Positions 6,938 through 14,316 of a stretch of DNA of 47,974 nucleotides are shown piece after piece. The notes under the pieces are model-generated. The model was not told the DNA's origin. It made no database searches and saw only the letters and a program-made list of their open reading frames with translations. Both the position numbers and the translations under genes were made by a program. The stretch spans positions 1 through 47,974 of the forward strand of contig CAJYRU010000342.1 in NCBI GenBank assembly GCA_913777295.1, written 5' to 3'. The first letter of the stretch is position 1. Each line of letters starts with the position of its first letter. Source of the DNA: an uncultured Sphingomonas sp. (GTDB lineage: Bacteria; Pseudomonadota; Alphaproteobacteria; Sphingomonadales; Sphingomonadaceae).

Positions 6938-8264
6938 CTTGGATTGTCATCAGCCGCGGTAGCGCACCGTCACCGGTGGTTGCGACAACGCCAGGAACGT
7001 CGGCGATCGACAGTCCCTGCGCAAGTGCTGCGGCGATCGACAGATTTGGCACAGGTGTCATCGTAATTAGTATCGGTGCCGCACGTTCCTTGACGCGATC
7101 TAGCAACGCCTTTTCCGCCACTGTGTCTTCCTGCGCGTGTCGGAGGTGCTCGTCGAGCAGCGCCGCCTCGCCCGCAAGGCTCTTCTCCCAGTTTCGTTCA
7201 TTGACAGCGTCCAGCTGACCTCGGCGGACACGCGCCGTCCGCGCCGGACCAAGGTGCTGTTGTGGCGCGATGGGCAAACCGCGCTCGGCGTTCGACAAGG
7301 CGGTGTACCGAATGCTGAGCCCCGCTTCCTGCACGACTTCGGTTTGGACGGCAGCGTAAAGGTGGCGCGTTGCTTCGAACGCGTCCGGGTTGTCGATCTC
7401 GCGCTGCATCATTCTGCCGATATCCCATTCATGGTCGCCGGTGCGAACCATGGGACGAGTCGAAAACAGGAGGTGCAGATGCCATTTGCGCTGATCGCCC
7501 TCTTCGGACGGCGGGTGCAGCGCCAGCGCGAAGGGCAGGTCACGGTCGCCGAACTGCTCCTCGGCGAAGCGCTTTCCGATCTCGAACATACGCTCGATGC
7601 CGCGGTCCATCTCCAGCAACTGATACGGAACGTTGGCAATGGCGTGGAACAGTATTTTCGCGCCGCCCTGCGCCTCCCGGTTGAACAGTTCGACAGCTTC
7701 AAGTGCGGCAACCGCCTCCTCGACCGTCTCACCGACGTTGGACATGAACAGTATGCGGCCATCGTCCGTTTCGTGCGCGCCCTGCCAGATGTACAGCGTC
7801 GCGCGGCGACTCACTCCCGCCTTGGTAGCGTGCCCGTAGTAGCGCACGCGGAAGAAGATGCCCACGCGTCCCGCTCGGTCGGTGATCTGCCCTGAATAAC
7901 GCGGCAGCTGCGAGGCGGCCGCAAGCCAGCCGGTTCGCGTCGACCGATGCATCTCCGGCTTGCGTTCGATCGCGGTCCGCGGCCGGTCATCCGGCTTTAC
8001 CCTGATACGCTTCCACAGCGCTCGGTTGCGCCGATCAGCTTCCTGCAACTCCTTCTGCAGTTCCCGCTCCGCACGCCGGAACTCGCGAGCTTCCTGTTTC
8101 CGAGCCTTCCGCGCGTCTCGGATAATCTTGGCGATAGCGCCAGTGCGCTTGCGCACGATCCGGTGCGCCTCGGCCGCTGTAACCGACGTCCAGATTTCAC
8201 CGGAATTGCAAATTTGCAACTGCACTTCTTGAATCCTGGAACGAAGAAAAAAGGGGGTGCCCAT
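6831..8264 (-). CDS. Relaxase (MobA/MobL-like), probably truncated
   Basis: A 477-residue protein with an N-terminal basic coiled region (KARKQEAREFRRAERELQ), a beta-rich part (VGIFFRVRYYGHATKAG, ATLYIWQGAHETDDG) and a relaxase-type block: FALALHPPSEEG, then RKWHLHLLFSTRPM with the HxH metal-binding pattern, then a helix with HLYAAVQTEVVQEAGL. Proteins of this design nick oriT and pilot single-stranded DNA. The ATG at 8264 was chosen; a TTG start up to 108 bases upstream is possible but would absorb the inverted repeat at 8291-8308. The last 40 residues look out of frame (see 6602-6937). It is transcribed divergently from 8464. Confidence 0.65.
   Translation of the reverse strand: MGTPFFLRSRIQEVQLQICNSGEIWTSVTAAEAHRIVRKRTGAIAKIIRDARKARKQEAREFRRAERELQKELQEADRRNRALWKRIRVKPDDRPRTAIERKPEMHRSTRTGWLAAASQLPRYSGQITDRAGRVGIFFRVRYYGHATKAGVSRRATLYIWQGAHETDDGRILFMSNVGETVEEAVAALEAVELFNREAQGGAKILFHAIANVPYQLLEMDRGIERMFEIGKRFAEEQFGDRDLPFALALHPPSEEGDQRKWHLHLLFSTRPMVRTGDHEWDIGRMMQREIDNPDAFEATRHLYAAVQTEVVQEAGLSIRYTALSNAERGLPIAPQQHLGPARTARVRRGQLDAVNERNWEKSLAGEAALLDEHLRHAQEDTVAEKALLDRVKERAAPILITMTPVPNLSIAAALAQGLSIADVPGVVATTGDGALPRLMTIQVANLQSVPADPGYPGCGFASGTLEDPCDSWRDGSA
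6923..6939. repeat. 17-base palindromic repeat, copy 1
   Basis: ATTGCAAATTTGCAACT, containing the perfect 14-base palindrome TTGCAAATTTGCAA. The identical 17 bases recur in the same orientation at 8205-8221. This copy sits exactly where the relaxase frame appears to break. Confidence 0.75.
8205..8221. repeat. 17-base palindromic repeat, copy 2
   Basis: Identical to 6923-6939 over 17 bases; located within the first 20 codons of the relaxase gene. Could be a binding site for a dimeric protein (partition, replication or repressor) or a recombination site. Confidence 0.75.
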
Positions 8265-8290
8265 CAAGTCACGGGAAACGGGACGCAGTG

Positions 8291-8308
8291 CTTTCAGCAA
8301 GCTGAAAG
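8291..8308. promoter_or_regulatory. Inverted repeat in the divergent relaxase promoter region
   Basis: CTTTCAGCAAGCTGAAAG: perfect 8-base arms around an AA. It lies between the divergent relaxase (start 8264) and the gene at 8464, where an operator or an oriT would be expected. Confidence 0.5.
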
Positions 8309-8463
8309 ATTTATTTCGCCAACACCTCCTCTTGAACTTCACTATCTTAATACCTGATGCCTGCCCCCTCAATCCCGCTAATTTTCCATTTGCCGCTCAA
8401 CAAAGGGGGGCGGTAAATAAAGCCGCGTAGATCTGGTTGATGGCTCTTGGAAGGAGCCAGATT

Positions 8464-9099
8464 ATGAATGACGACAGCGAGTCGATCAGCGTTGCTGGAC
8501 AGACGATCGATATGGAGGGCGACGCGGCGGGGGTTCCTAGTGAGGCGTTGCTCATCGCGCGCCACACGGCGAACGCGCTCCGGCGGCGGGCGCTGCTGTC
8601 CGCGAATACGACGCTGGTCCAGCGTGACCCCAAGGACGTTGCCGGAGCCATCGCGCTCGGCTTCGTCCTGCGCGGTCGCGGGCTGGGCGCTGCCGACAGC
8701 TGGCGGCTCGATGGCCTGCTGAGCGGAAGCGTCGACGAACTGACCCAACGTCTGACCGAGGCGGCGAGCCATCTGCCCGGCGGCGATGCCGGCGCGGTAC
8801 GGGTACGCGCGATCGACCTTGCCGCTGCCGAGCTGGCGGCAAGAGGGGAATATGCGGCGTGGAAGCGCCGCGCCGATCGCTACTTCGACGAACGCGATGC
8901 ATGGCTCGCCGCTGACGAGGAGATGCGCCTCACCGGTGGCTGGCGCCAGCGCCGCATGACGATGGGTCAGCAGGACCTGATCCGCGCGACGTGCGCGCTG
9001 TGGGAAATTGATTTGCCGGGGCATATGCTGCGAGGCAGCGCACACGACTGGCTCGACGCCGCGCGCGCCAACCTGCGCTACAAGGGACTGAGCGCGTGA
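8464..9099 (+). CDS. Hypothetical protein divergent from the relaxase
   Basis: A 211-residue soluble protein, start set by GGAAGGAG seven bases before the ATG. It is acidic at the N-terminus (MNDDSESISVAGQTIDMEGD) and then mainly helical with many Ala/Arg residues (ARHTANALRRRALL, AAAELAARGEYAAWKRRADR). There is no signal peptide or membrane segment. Its stop overlaps the GTG start of the next gene (GTGA), so both are co-translated. Position opposite a relaxase would fit a mobilisation accessory or replication-linked role, but nothing in the sequence proves it. Confidence 0.65.
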   Translation: MNDDSESISVAGQTIDMEGDAAGVPSEALLIARHTANALRRRALLSANTTLVQRDPKDVAGAIALGFVLRGRGLGAADSWRLDGLLSGSVDELTQRLTEAASHLPGGDAGAVRVRAIDLAAAELAARGEYAAWKRRADRYFDERDAWLAADEEMRLTGGWRQRRMTMGQQDLIRATCALWEIDLPGHMLRGSAHDWLDAARANLRYKGLSA

Positions 9100-9684
9100 C
9101 GGCAACGTTCGGCTGGACCGATCGTCACGGCGTCACGCACGACCTGTCCAACCACGACGACATTGAGCGCGAGCGACAGGAGGTCAGGCAGGAACTGCTC
9201 GATCTGCGTGCGAGGCTCGCGAGTGCCGATGACGCCGAGTTCGTGGCGGCGTACGATGAGGCGGCGGCGCTTGGCGAGCGGCTGATGGCGCTGCAGCAGG
9301 ACCTGCAGTGCTTCGTCCGGCACGAGGCCAGGCGCGCTGTGGCAATGATCGAGCAGATCGACCTGGACGCCTCGTTCCTCCGCAGCCTGCACCGTAGCTA
9401 CGAGCAGCGCGAGGCATGCGGTGACGACCCCGCAGTCTTGGCAGTGCCTCCGACGCCTGACCAGATGTCGGTGCTGCGGCGGCAGGCTATCCGGGATGGC
9501 CGGGCAGCGATCATCCCTTCCACCTTCGGCGAAGCGCACACCCTGTTGTTCGCGCATTCGGCAACGCATCTCCAATATCCTGCGCGAATGGCTCGCCAAC
9601 GGCGCGCTGCGTGTCGAGCGCCGAGCCGACCCGACGAAGGGTCGTGACGTGCCCTACGTGGTCGTTGGGGACGTGGTCGAATGA
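9096..9684 (+). pseudogene. Helical/winged-helix protein, probable frameshift
   Basis: From the GTG at 9096 the frame encodes a helical N-terminal part (RERQEVRQELLDLRARLASA, AALGERLMALQQDL) and reaches SVLRRQAIRDGRAAIIPSTF. It then becomes unconvincing (HLQYPARMARQRRAACRAP) and stops at 9647. In the neighbouring frame the same DNA reads RISNILREWLANGALRVERR and PYVVVGDVVE, ending at 9684, which looks like the recognition helix and wing of a DNA-binding domain. A shift of frame at about 9550 would join the two. It might also be two overlapping genes; the frameshift reading is preferred. Confidence 0.5.
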
Positions 9685-9742
9685 CCTTCCCCACTTCGAC
9701 AGGTGGGGAGGATCAAGTGGGGAAAGTGGGGAACCACAATCA

Positions 9743-9785
9743 CCCCACCACCACCTCCCCTTTTATAAGGGGAGGTGGGGTGGGG
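9743..9785. repeat. Long C/G-skewed hairpin and G-rich tract
   Basis: A stem of 19 pairs with one bulged A: 9743-9762 (CCCCACC-CCACCTCCCCTT) pairs with 9767-9785 around a TTAT loop. It is followed to 9830 by many GTGGGG units on the plus strand, and similar units precede it from 9703. The shape resembles the intergenic palindromes (REP-like or terminator) dispersed in sphingomonad genomes. The G-runs could also form G-quadruplex. Confidence 0.65.
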
Positions 9786-9866
9786 GTGGTTCCAGGCCCA
9801 TTCCAAGTGGGGTGGTGAGGTGGGGTGGAGCGCCCCGAACTGAGCAACGAGAGCGAGGGACCGACG

Positions 9867-10667
9867 ATGGAAACCGAACAGGACAACAGGAAACCACCCA
9901 ACGAAAAGGAACAGGCACGCATCGCGACGGCCCGCGAGCGCTGGATTGCTCGCGTCCCGCCGGTCGAAGCCGCAGTAACCGACGACAACGGGATTGGCCC
10001 GCATCACAACGATCCCAGCGGCTGGACAATGCGGATCGGTGACACGCTCGGCACCCGGTCGCCCGACTTCATGCGGCAATCCCTTACGATGCTGAACAGG
10101 GCTTCACGGAGCCGGGGGAAGGCAAACGCGACTGAGCAGGAGTTGAACGCCAGTCTGGCGCTGGTCGCCGCGATCAAGCCGGAGGACGAACTAGAGGCTG
10201 CGCTGGCGATCCAGATGGCGGCGAACCATGCGCTTACCACTGACGTCCTTAGTCGCGCCTGCAACACCGACAGTTTCGAATGGGTGCAGTTGTACGGCAA
10301 CCTTGCCGTCAAGCTGCAAAGGACGTTCACGGCGCAGGTCGAGGCGCTGGCGAAGCTGCGGGGCAAGGGGCAGCAAACGGTTCGCGTCGAGCATGTGACC
10401 GTTCATCCTGGCGGTCAGGCGATCGTCGGCGACGTGTACCACGGTCAGCCCGGGGCGGCGGGGGTCAATAAGGAAACGGCGGGTCAACCCTATGGAACGG
10501 ACGGAAGAACCCAAGGCGCTCAGGGAAGCGCGCCGATGCTTAGCCAAGACGCGACGGGGCACGGCGTGCCAATCCCCGGCAATGCCGAACGGTCGTTGTC
10601 GCCTGCACGGCGGACTGTCACGCGGCGCGCCCGGCAACCAAAACGCTCTGAAGCACGGGATGTATAG
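9867..10667 (+). CDS. Conserved hypothetical protein of mobile elements
   Basis: A 266-residue soluble protein; the ATG follows GAGGGA. The N-terminus is charged (METEQDNRKPPNEKEQARIA), the middle is a helical core (AALAIQMAANHALTTDVLSR, then WVQLYGNLAVKLQRTFTAQV), then a short strand pair TVRVEHVTVHPGGQAIVGDV and a disordered tail. I recognise this arrangement from hypothetical proteins on alphaproteobacterial plasmids and islands, always next to the HGG-motif protein that overlaps its 3' end, but the function is not known. The tail overlaps the next gene by 176 bases in another frame. Confidence 0.65.
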   Translation: METEQDNRKPPNEKEQARIATARERWIARVPPVEAAVTDDNGIGPHHNDPSGWTMRIGDTLGTRSPDFMRQSLTMLNRASRSRGKANATEQELNASLALVAAIKPEDELEAALAIQMAANHALTTDVLSRACNTDSFEWVQLYGNLAVKLQRTFTAQVEALAKLRGKGQQTVRVEHVTVHPGGQAIVGDVYHGQPGAAGVNKETAGQPYGTDGRTQGAQGSAPMLSQDATGHGVPIPGNAERSLSPARRTVTRRARQPKRSEARDV

Positions 10668-10749
10668 TCAGGCGGCTATCGAGACGCGCCGGGAAGCCGC
10701 TGCGATCCGGCGTGAGTGGCGCGAAATTGATCGGCTGGGTCGCTGGTGA
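10492..10749 (+). CDS. HGGxSxGxPGNxNAxKHG-motif protein
   Basis: An 85-residue protein starting inside the preceding gene. It has a cysteine-bearing N-terminal part (RGTACQSPAMPNGRCRLHGG) and the conserved motif HGGLSRGAPGNQNALKHG, then a basic helix (RREAAAIRREWREIDRL). The CxxP...CxxHGG pattern is seen in many small phage- and plasmid-linked proteins of unknown role, likely nucleic-acid binding. The overlap with the upstream gene is conserved in my experience of this pair, so it is real despite lacking a clean ribosome-binding site. Confidence 0.7.
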   Translation: MERTEEPKALREARRCLAKTRRGTACQSPAMPNGRCRLHGGLSRGAPGNQNALKHGMYSQAAIETRREAAAIRREWREIDRLGRW

Positions 10750-10961
10750 TTGGGTCGGCCAAGGCGAACGGCATGGCTACTGCATTCGCAGAAAATGACC
10801 GGTGAACATTGATAGCAATATTGGTTGGGACACGCCGAATGGCGGCGGCTGATGCGACGCTCAGTAATGTGCTCGTACCCGAGCGGTCTCTAAGCCCCGG
10901 CGCCCAAATGAACCGCGATGACGCCCGACAGTTAGGTAGTCCCTATCGAAACAGGAACACT

Positions 10962-11198
10962 ATGACCCACACGCCACCTATCCCGGTCGCCAACCAAGTG
11001 CCGTATCCTCTGACTGCATCGAACGGTCCGGCCGATGCCGACAAGGCTGCGCTCGTTGCCCAGATGAAGTCCAACAGCGAGAGGCAGCAGGCGTCGGGTT
11101 CGGCACTGCCAGTCGCGCTGCTTGTCGGCGCAGCGTTAGCTGGCGTTATTTGCTACGTCCTCTGGACTGACCGCGCTAGCACGGCCAAGCGAAATTAG
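10962..11198 (+). CDS. Small membrane protein
   Basis: A 78-residue protein with a cytoplasmic-type N-terminal half, a charged stretch (KAALVAQMKSNSERQQASGS) and one C-terminal membrane helix (LPVALLVGAALAGVICYVLW) ending in a basic tail. The ATG after ACAGGAA was preferred over upstream starts. The topology suggests a tail-anchored protein. Function unknown; stands alone before a terminator. Confidence 0.6.
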   Translation: MTHTPPIPVANQVPYPLTASNGPADADKAALVAQMKSNSERQQASGSALPVALLVGAALAGVICYVLWTDRASTAKRN

Positions 11199-11208
11199 GC
11201 AGGTGAAG

Positions 11209-11232
11209 GAAGGCGGCCAACGAACCGCCTTC
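11209..11232. terminator. Bidirectional terminator-like hairpin
   Basis: GAAGGCGG (11209-11216) pairs with CCGCCTTC (11225-11232), followed by TTGCCGAAAA. It lies between convergent genes ending at 11198 and 11245 and can serve both strands. Confidence 0.65.
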
Positions 11233-11244
11233 TTGCCGAAAACT

Positions 11245-11517
11245 CTACAGCAGGTCACCTTCGCCGATCGTCACCAGTTCGCTGACCTGTCCGCGATCCA
11301 GCGCCTTGCCTGCTGCTTCGGCCAGCCGAGCCGACTGTTCTTGAGCAACCGACAGCGGATCATCTAGCGTCTGTTCGCCGGCTAGCGCCTCAAGCGCGCT
11401 GTACTTCACCGCAAACTGCTGCTGCTGGTCATCCACCGTCCCAGTGAACTGGACCTGATAGTCCGTCGGGTTGTCGGTGAAAGTGGTTGTGTCGATCGTC
11501 AGTCCGGTATTGGGCAC
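11245..11517 (-). CDS. Hypothetical small acidic protein
   Basis: A 90-residue acidic protein: a beta-rich N-terminal half (TGLTIDTTTFTDN, YQVQFTGTVDDQQQQFAVKY) and an alpha-helical second half (SVAQEQSARLAEAAGKALDR). The N-terminal part resembles small DUF1488-like proteins, but the match is only by eye. No signal peptide. It stands alone between a terminator and a gene on the same strand 166 bases upstream. Confidence 0.5.
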   Translation of the reverse strand: MPNTGLTIDTTTFTDNPTDYQVQFTGTVDDQQQQFAVKYSALEALAGEQTLDDPLSVAQEQSARLAEAAGKALDRGQVSELVTIGEGDLL

Positions 11518-11683
11518 AGGGTGCTCCTCGTCTCAAATGCTCTGCGTCGACGCTGAAGCGCATTGAGTTCGCGTTGAGTTCCAGCAGATTGATGCTGCTA
11601 CCGCGCTTGTGCTCGGGCATAAGCCAATCATGCCTTGGCGCAGAATCATTGCGCCTGCCATTCAGGAGGCGCAACCAATCCTG

Positions 11684-11920
11684 TTAGTTTTGCCGCGTTC
11701 CAGTCGATCGCGAGAGGCCGAGTAAAGCCGTTTGAACAAGCTCGCGTGACGCTGCCTCGCCATATTCACGTTCCCAGCACAGCATCGCCGCGCGTATCAG
11801 CGCGGTACCGGCGTCCTCTGATAACAGTTCACGCGCTATGTCAGCCAGGGTCACACTCCTGTTGGTTATAAGCGCGTCCCGTTCGAAGTCTTGCTGACTG
11901 CACACCACGGACGATTCCAA
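11684..11920 (-). CDS. Small helical protein, paralogue of 29689-29922
   Basis: A 78-residue protein. The start is uncertain: a TTG at 11920 or an internal GTG just before TLADIARELL. Its core TLADIARELLSEDAGTALIR aligns without gaps to TLADMGELFVGDDAGAALIG of the gene at 29689, followed by a shared A-x-x-x-W-E-R pattern (LCWEREYG and KTWERRWG). The two are therefore diverged copies. Function unknown; all-helical. Confidence 0.55.
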   Translation of the reverse strand: MESSVVCSQQDFERDALITNRSVTLADIARELLSEDAGTALIRAAMLCWEREYGEAASRELVQTALLGLSRSTGTRQN

Positions 11921-12033
11921 AAAAACGACATGGTGACGCTAGGGTATAACGAGCCACCGCGGAAGAACCCGGCGCGTACCCTTGCCTCGCAGCCTAGCTG
12001 CTCCTGGATCCGGCCGTTGCATGAGTTTATGCG

Positions 12034-12399
12034 TCATTTCGCGTAGCGAAGCGTCAGCGCCGCCAACAATTCTCGTTTTTTATCGTAGGGCGCAAGCATG
12101 ACGCTGAAGGCGTAGCAGCTCAGATTGAATGAGGCGATGTTGGCATCACCAATGGCATTCGTTGCCATCGCAAGGGCATCTGGATCGTCGCGTCCATCAA
12201 TCCGTATCGCAGTGAAGCGCCCGTTTGTGACGGTCACCGAGATGCGGTCGTCCTTCCGACATACGATGGATTGCTCAATCCGGCGATCATGCTCAGCAGC
12301 AGGCGGGTTGTCGTGCCGCATGACGGATGGTGGGACGACCAATGCCTGCACCGCAACGGGCAGGAACATTGATGTGCCGAAAGTTAAAAGGCTAGCCAT
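12034..12399 (-). CDS. Secreted hypothetical protein
   Basis: A 121-residue protein with an N-terminal signal-like segment (MASLLTFGTSMFLPVAVQAL) followed by a soluble domain with two cysteines (SIVCRKDD and LSCYAF) that could form a disulphide in the periplasm. The ATG follows AGGGA. It lies 18 bases downstream of the stop of 12418-13116, another secreted protein, so the pair probably forms an operon. No family recognised. Confidence 0.55.
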   Translation of the reverse strand: MASLLTFGTSMFLPVAVQALVVPPSVMRHDNPPAAEHDRRIEQSIVCRKDDRISVTVTNGRFTAIRIDGRDDPDALAMATNAIGDANIASFNLSCYAFSVMLAPYDKKRELLAALTLRYAK

Positions 12400-12417
12400 T
12401 AGATAATCCCTACCGGT

Positions 12418-13116
12418 TTAGTATCCGACCTCCAGCGTAAGAACCACGAGACGGCCATCAACTCTGCCAACTAGCGTAACGTTGCCGCCAGGATAGTCGG
12501 GACCGCTCATCGCCGCGATAGCGAGCCCGTCCATGGCCACGCTGAAGAGGGGTTGGTATTTGGTCCCAGTCGGCGCTGTGACGATTGTCTGTCGCTTCCT
12601 ATCGTCCATCCAAGCCCCGAAGTCCCACGAAGAGCCAAGGTAGCGTAACGCTTGCTCGGCTGGTGGAGATGCCTTCGCGGGCTGCTTCGCTGGCCGATGG
12701 TCATTGCAATCCGCCGACTCGAAGCGACCGTTTGAAAGCGTGCCGCCAATGTAGTCAGCCTTCAGCAGCAGGCAGCGGCCGTCATCGAACTCAAGCGTGA
12801 TCGGCAGAAAGCCAAAACTCCACGCCGCTGTAACCTTCGTCTTATCCTCATCGATCGCGAACGCTCCGACCACCTTGGTATGCGCTGTCGAGGTTCCCCG
12901 ACGATAGCTGGGATCCGGTTTGACCATTCTGGATATTTCGATGTCGGACAGGCGGGTGAGTCGTGGTCTCGAAGGATCTTGATTCGGTGCGACGCCTGGC
13001 AATGGGCCGTCGCCGCTATAGCCGGCCGGAGGAACGAATTGAGCTTGAGTGGCAGTTGCTGAAACCGCCATAGCCAAGCTTGCGATAACGCGAAGGAACC
13101 GCCGTGAAGTCACCAT
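12418..13116 (-). CDS. Secreted hypothetical protein
   Basis: A 232-residue protein. From the ATG at 13116 it has a clear Sec signal peptide: basic VTSRRFLRV, hydrophobic IASLAMAVSA, and an Ala-x-Ala-type site at TQAQF. The mature part has proline-rich segments (PPAGYSGDGPLPGVAPNQD), a beta-rich domain (FAIDEDKTKVTAAWSFGFL, LEFDDGRCLLLKADYIGG) and a C-terminal VDGRLVVLTLEVGY strand. The ribosome-binding site is GGAGA. Probably periplasmic; unknown function. First gene of a two-gene unit with 12034-12399. Confidence 0.6.
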   Translation of the reverse strand: MVTSRRFLRVIASLAMAVSATATQAQFVPPAGYSGDGPLPGVAPNQDPSRPRLTRLSDIEISRMVKPDPSYRRGTSTAHTKVVGAFAIDEDKTKVTAAWSFGFLPITLEFDDGRCLLLKADYIGGTLSNGRFESADCNDHRPAKQPAKASPPAEQALRYLGSSWDFGAWMDDRKRQTIVTAPTGTKYQPLFSVAMDGLAIAAMSGPDYPGGNVTLVGRVDGRLVVLTLEVGY

Positions 13117-13206
13117 CGTCGCGTCTCCGTTCAGTAGCGATCGAGTGAGCATAGGGATGGGGGGCGTTTGGCCAGCTTTCTACAATAGTGACCCGGCCGC
13201 AAAGGT

Positions 13207-13217
13207 GTTCATTGAAC
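13207..13217. promoter_or_regulatory. Small palindrome upstream of the SRAP gene
   Basis: GTTCATTGAAC, 43 bases before the SRAP start. It does not match the alphaproteobacterial LexA box (GTTC, seven bases, GTTC), so it is only a candidate operator. Confidence 0.2.
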
Positions 13218-13260
13218 GCACACCCTTGTCGAGATCGGCTAGCTACCTACCCTAGGTGAC

Positions 13261-13893
13261 ATGTGCAACCGCGCTCGATTCGCCGGCGAACCCGCCGACC
13301 TGTTCGGATCAGCCTCGAAGCTGTTCCCCGAACGCCCACGCGACAACCGGTTCCACCCACAGGAACTGCGGCCGAAGGGTCGCGCCTATGTCATCCGCGA
13401 ACAGGACGGCGAACGCGGCTGGGACATCATGTCGTGGGACGTGCTGGGTGGTCAGGCGGCATGGCCAATGACCAACGTCCGCAACCTCAAGCTGCCGCAA
13501 TGGCGCAAGCTGGCGGCGGACCCGGCGAACCGCTGCCTCGTGCCGTTGACCGAGTTTTGCGAATGGACGCCCGACAAGCACGATCTGGGCGACGGCAAAC
13601 CCGCGATCAAAGGCGAGATGTGGTTTCAGGTCACCGACCAGCCGACGTTCGCCGTTGCCGGGTTCTGGCAACAGACTGCCGAGGGCAACGGGTTTACGAT
13701 GGTGACGTGCGATCCGAACGAGCTGGTCGCGCCGATACACCCTAAGGCCATGATAACGATCCTCCGGCCGGATGACGTCGATACCTGGTTGCGCGGGAGC
13801 TATGACGAGGTGGTCGCGTTGCAGCGGCCGTATAATGCGGCGGCGATGATGGTACGGGGGCCGGTGTTTCCGACACGCAAGATACCTAGCTGA
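13261..13893 (+). CDS. yedK: SRAP family protein (YedK/HMCES-like)
   Basis: A 210-residue SOS-response-associated peptidase. Catalytic residues are visible: Cys2 after the start Met, Asn72 (MTNVRNLKL), the Glu-Trp of PLTEFCEW (Glu101), and His160 in LVAPIHPKAM. The family cross-links covalently to abasic sites in single-stranded DNA through Cys2 as a thiazolidine, shielding them from strand breakage. The length is usual for the bacterial family. The start must be the ATG giving MCNR, since Cys2 has to be the second residue. AGGTGAC precedes it closely. Such genes are also frequent on mobile elements, where single-stranded DNA occurs during transfer. Confidence 0.93.
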   Translation: MCNRARFAGEPADLFGSASKLFPERPRDNRFHPQELRPKGRAYVIREQDGERGWDIMSWDVLGGQAAWPMTNVRNLKLPQWRKLAADPANRCLVPLTEFCEWTPDKHDLGDGKPAIKGEMWFQVTDQPTFAVAGFWQQTAEGNGFTMVTCDPNELVAPIHPKAMITILRPDDVDTWLRGSYDEVVALQRPYNAAAMMVRGPVFPTRKIPS

Positions 13894-13929
13894 CCACCAT
13901 TCAGAACAACTGTTCACGCAGCCACTTTG

Positions 13930-14316
13930 TCATTCGTCCTTCGTCGGCTTTGTCTCAATACCGAGATGGCGTTTCGCCAAGCCCGATGCGCCGGCACCGA
14001 TCGCCCCACTGAAGAGCAACTGCTTCAGGTTGGTTAGCTGCTCCGGTTTCAGAAACGGCCAAGGGGAAATAGCGTGATATACCACGACCAAAAACATTAT
14101 ACCGGCTGACACGGCGAGCATGTAAATGCCCCAAACGACGATACGGTGAACATGCGATTGCACCCGTCCTTGGGCGAGCAACGCATCGATCTGCTGCTTC
14201 GTTCTAACGCTGCTCGCGTCCATACCGGACGCGAACACCACTTCCTCTGCCAGCCCTTTCGTGCCTTCCGCCTTGTCCGACTGCGGCGGCTCAGGAAGTG
14301 GCGGTAGTGCTGTCAA
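13930..14316 (-). CDS. Small membrane protein coupled to Panacea gene, candidate toxin
   Basis: A 128-residue protein. Residues 1-56 are soluble, with a helix (SSVRTKQQIDALLAQGRVQS); 59-80 form a membrane helix (IVVWGIYMLAVSAGIMFLVV); 97-113 form a second hydrophobic segment (LKQLLFSGAIGAGASGL) before a basic KRHLG end. It starts at a TTG that overlaps the stop of the DUF4065 gene (TTGA), so translation is coupled. In known Panacea toxin-antitoxin pairs the partner gene is variable and several partners act on the membrane. By position and topology this is the likely toxin, but it has not been shown. It could also be a membrane effector of a defence system. Confidence 0.65.
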   Translation of the reverse strand: MTALPPLPEPPQSDKAEGTKGLAEEVVFASGMDASSVRTKQQIDALLAQGRVQSHVHRIVVWGIYMLAVSAGIMFLVVVYHAISPWPFLKPEQLTNLKQLLFSGAIGAGASGLAKRHLGIETKPTKDE

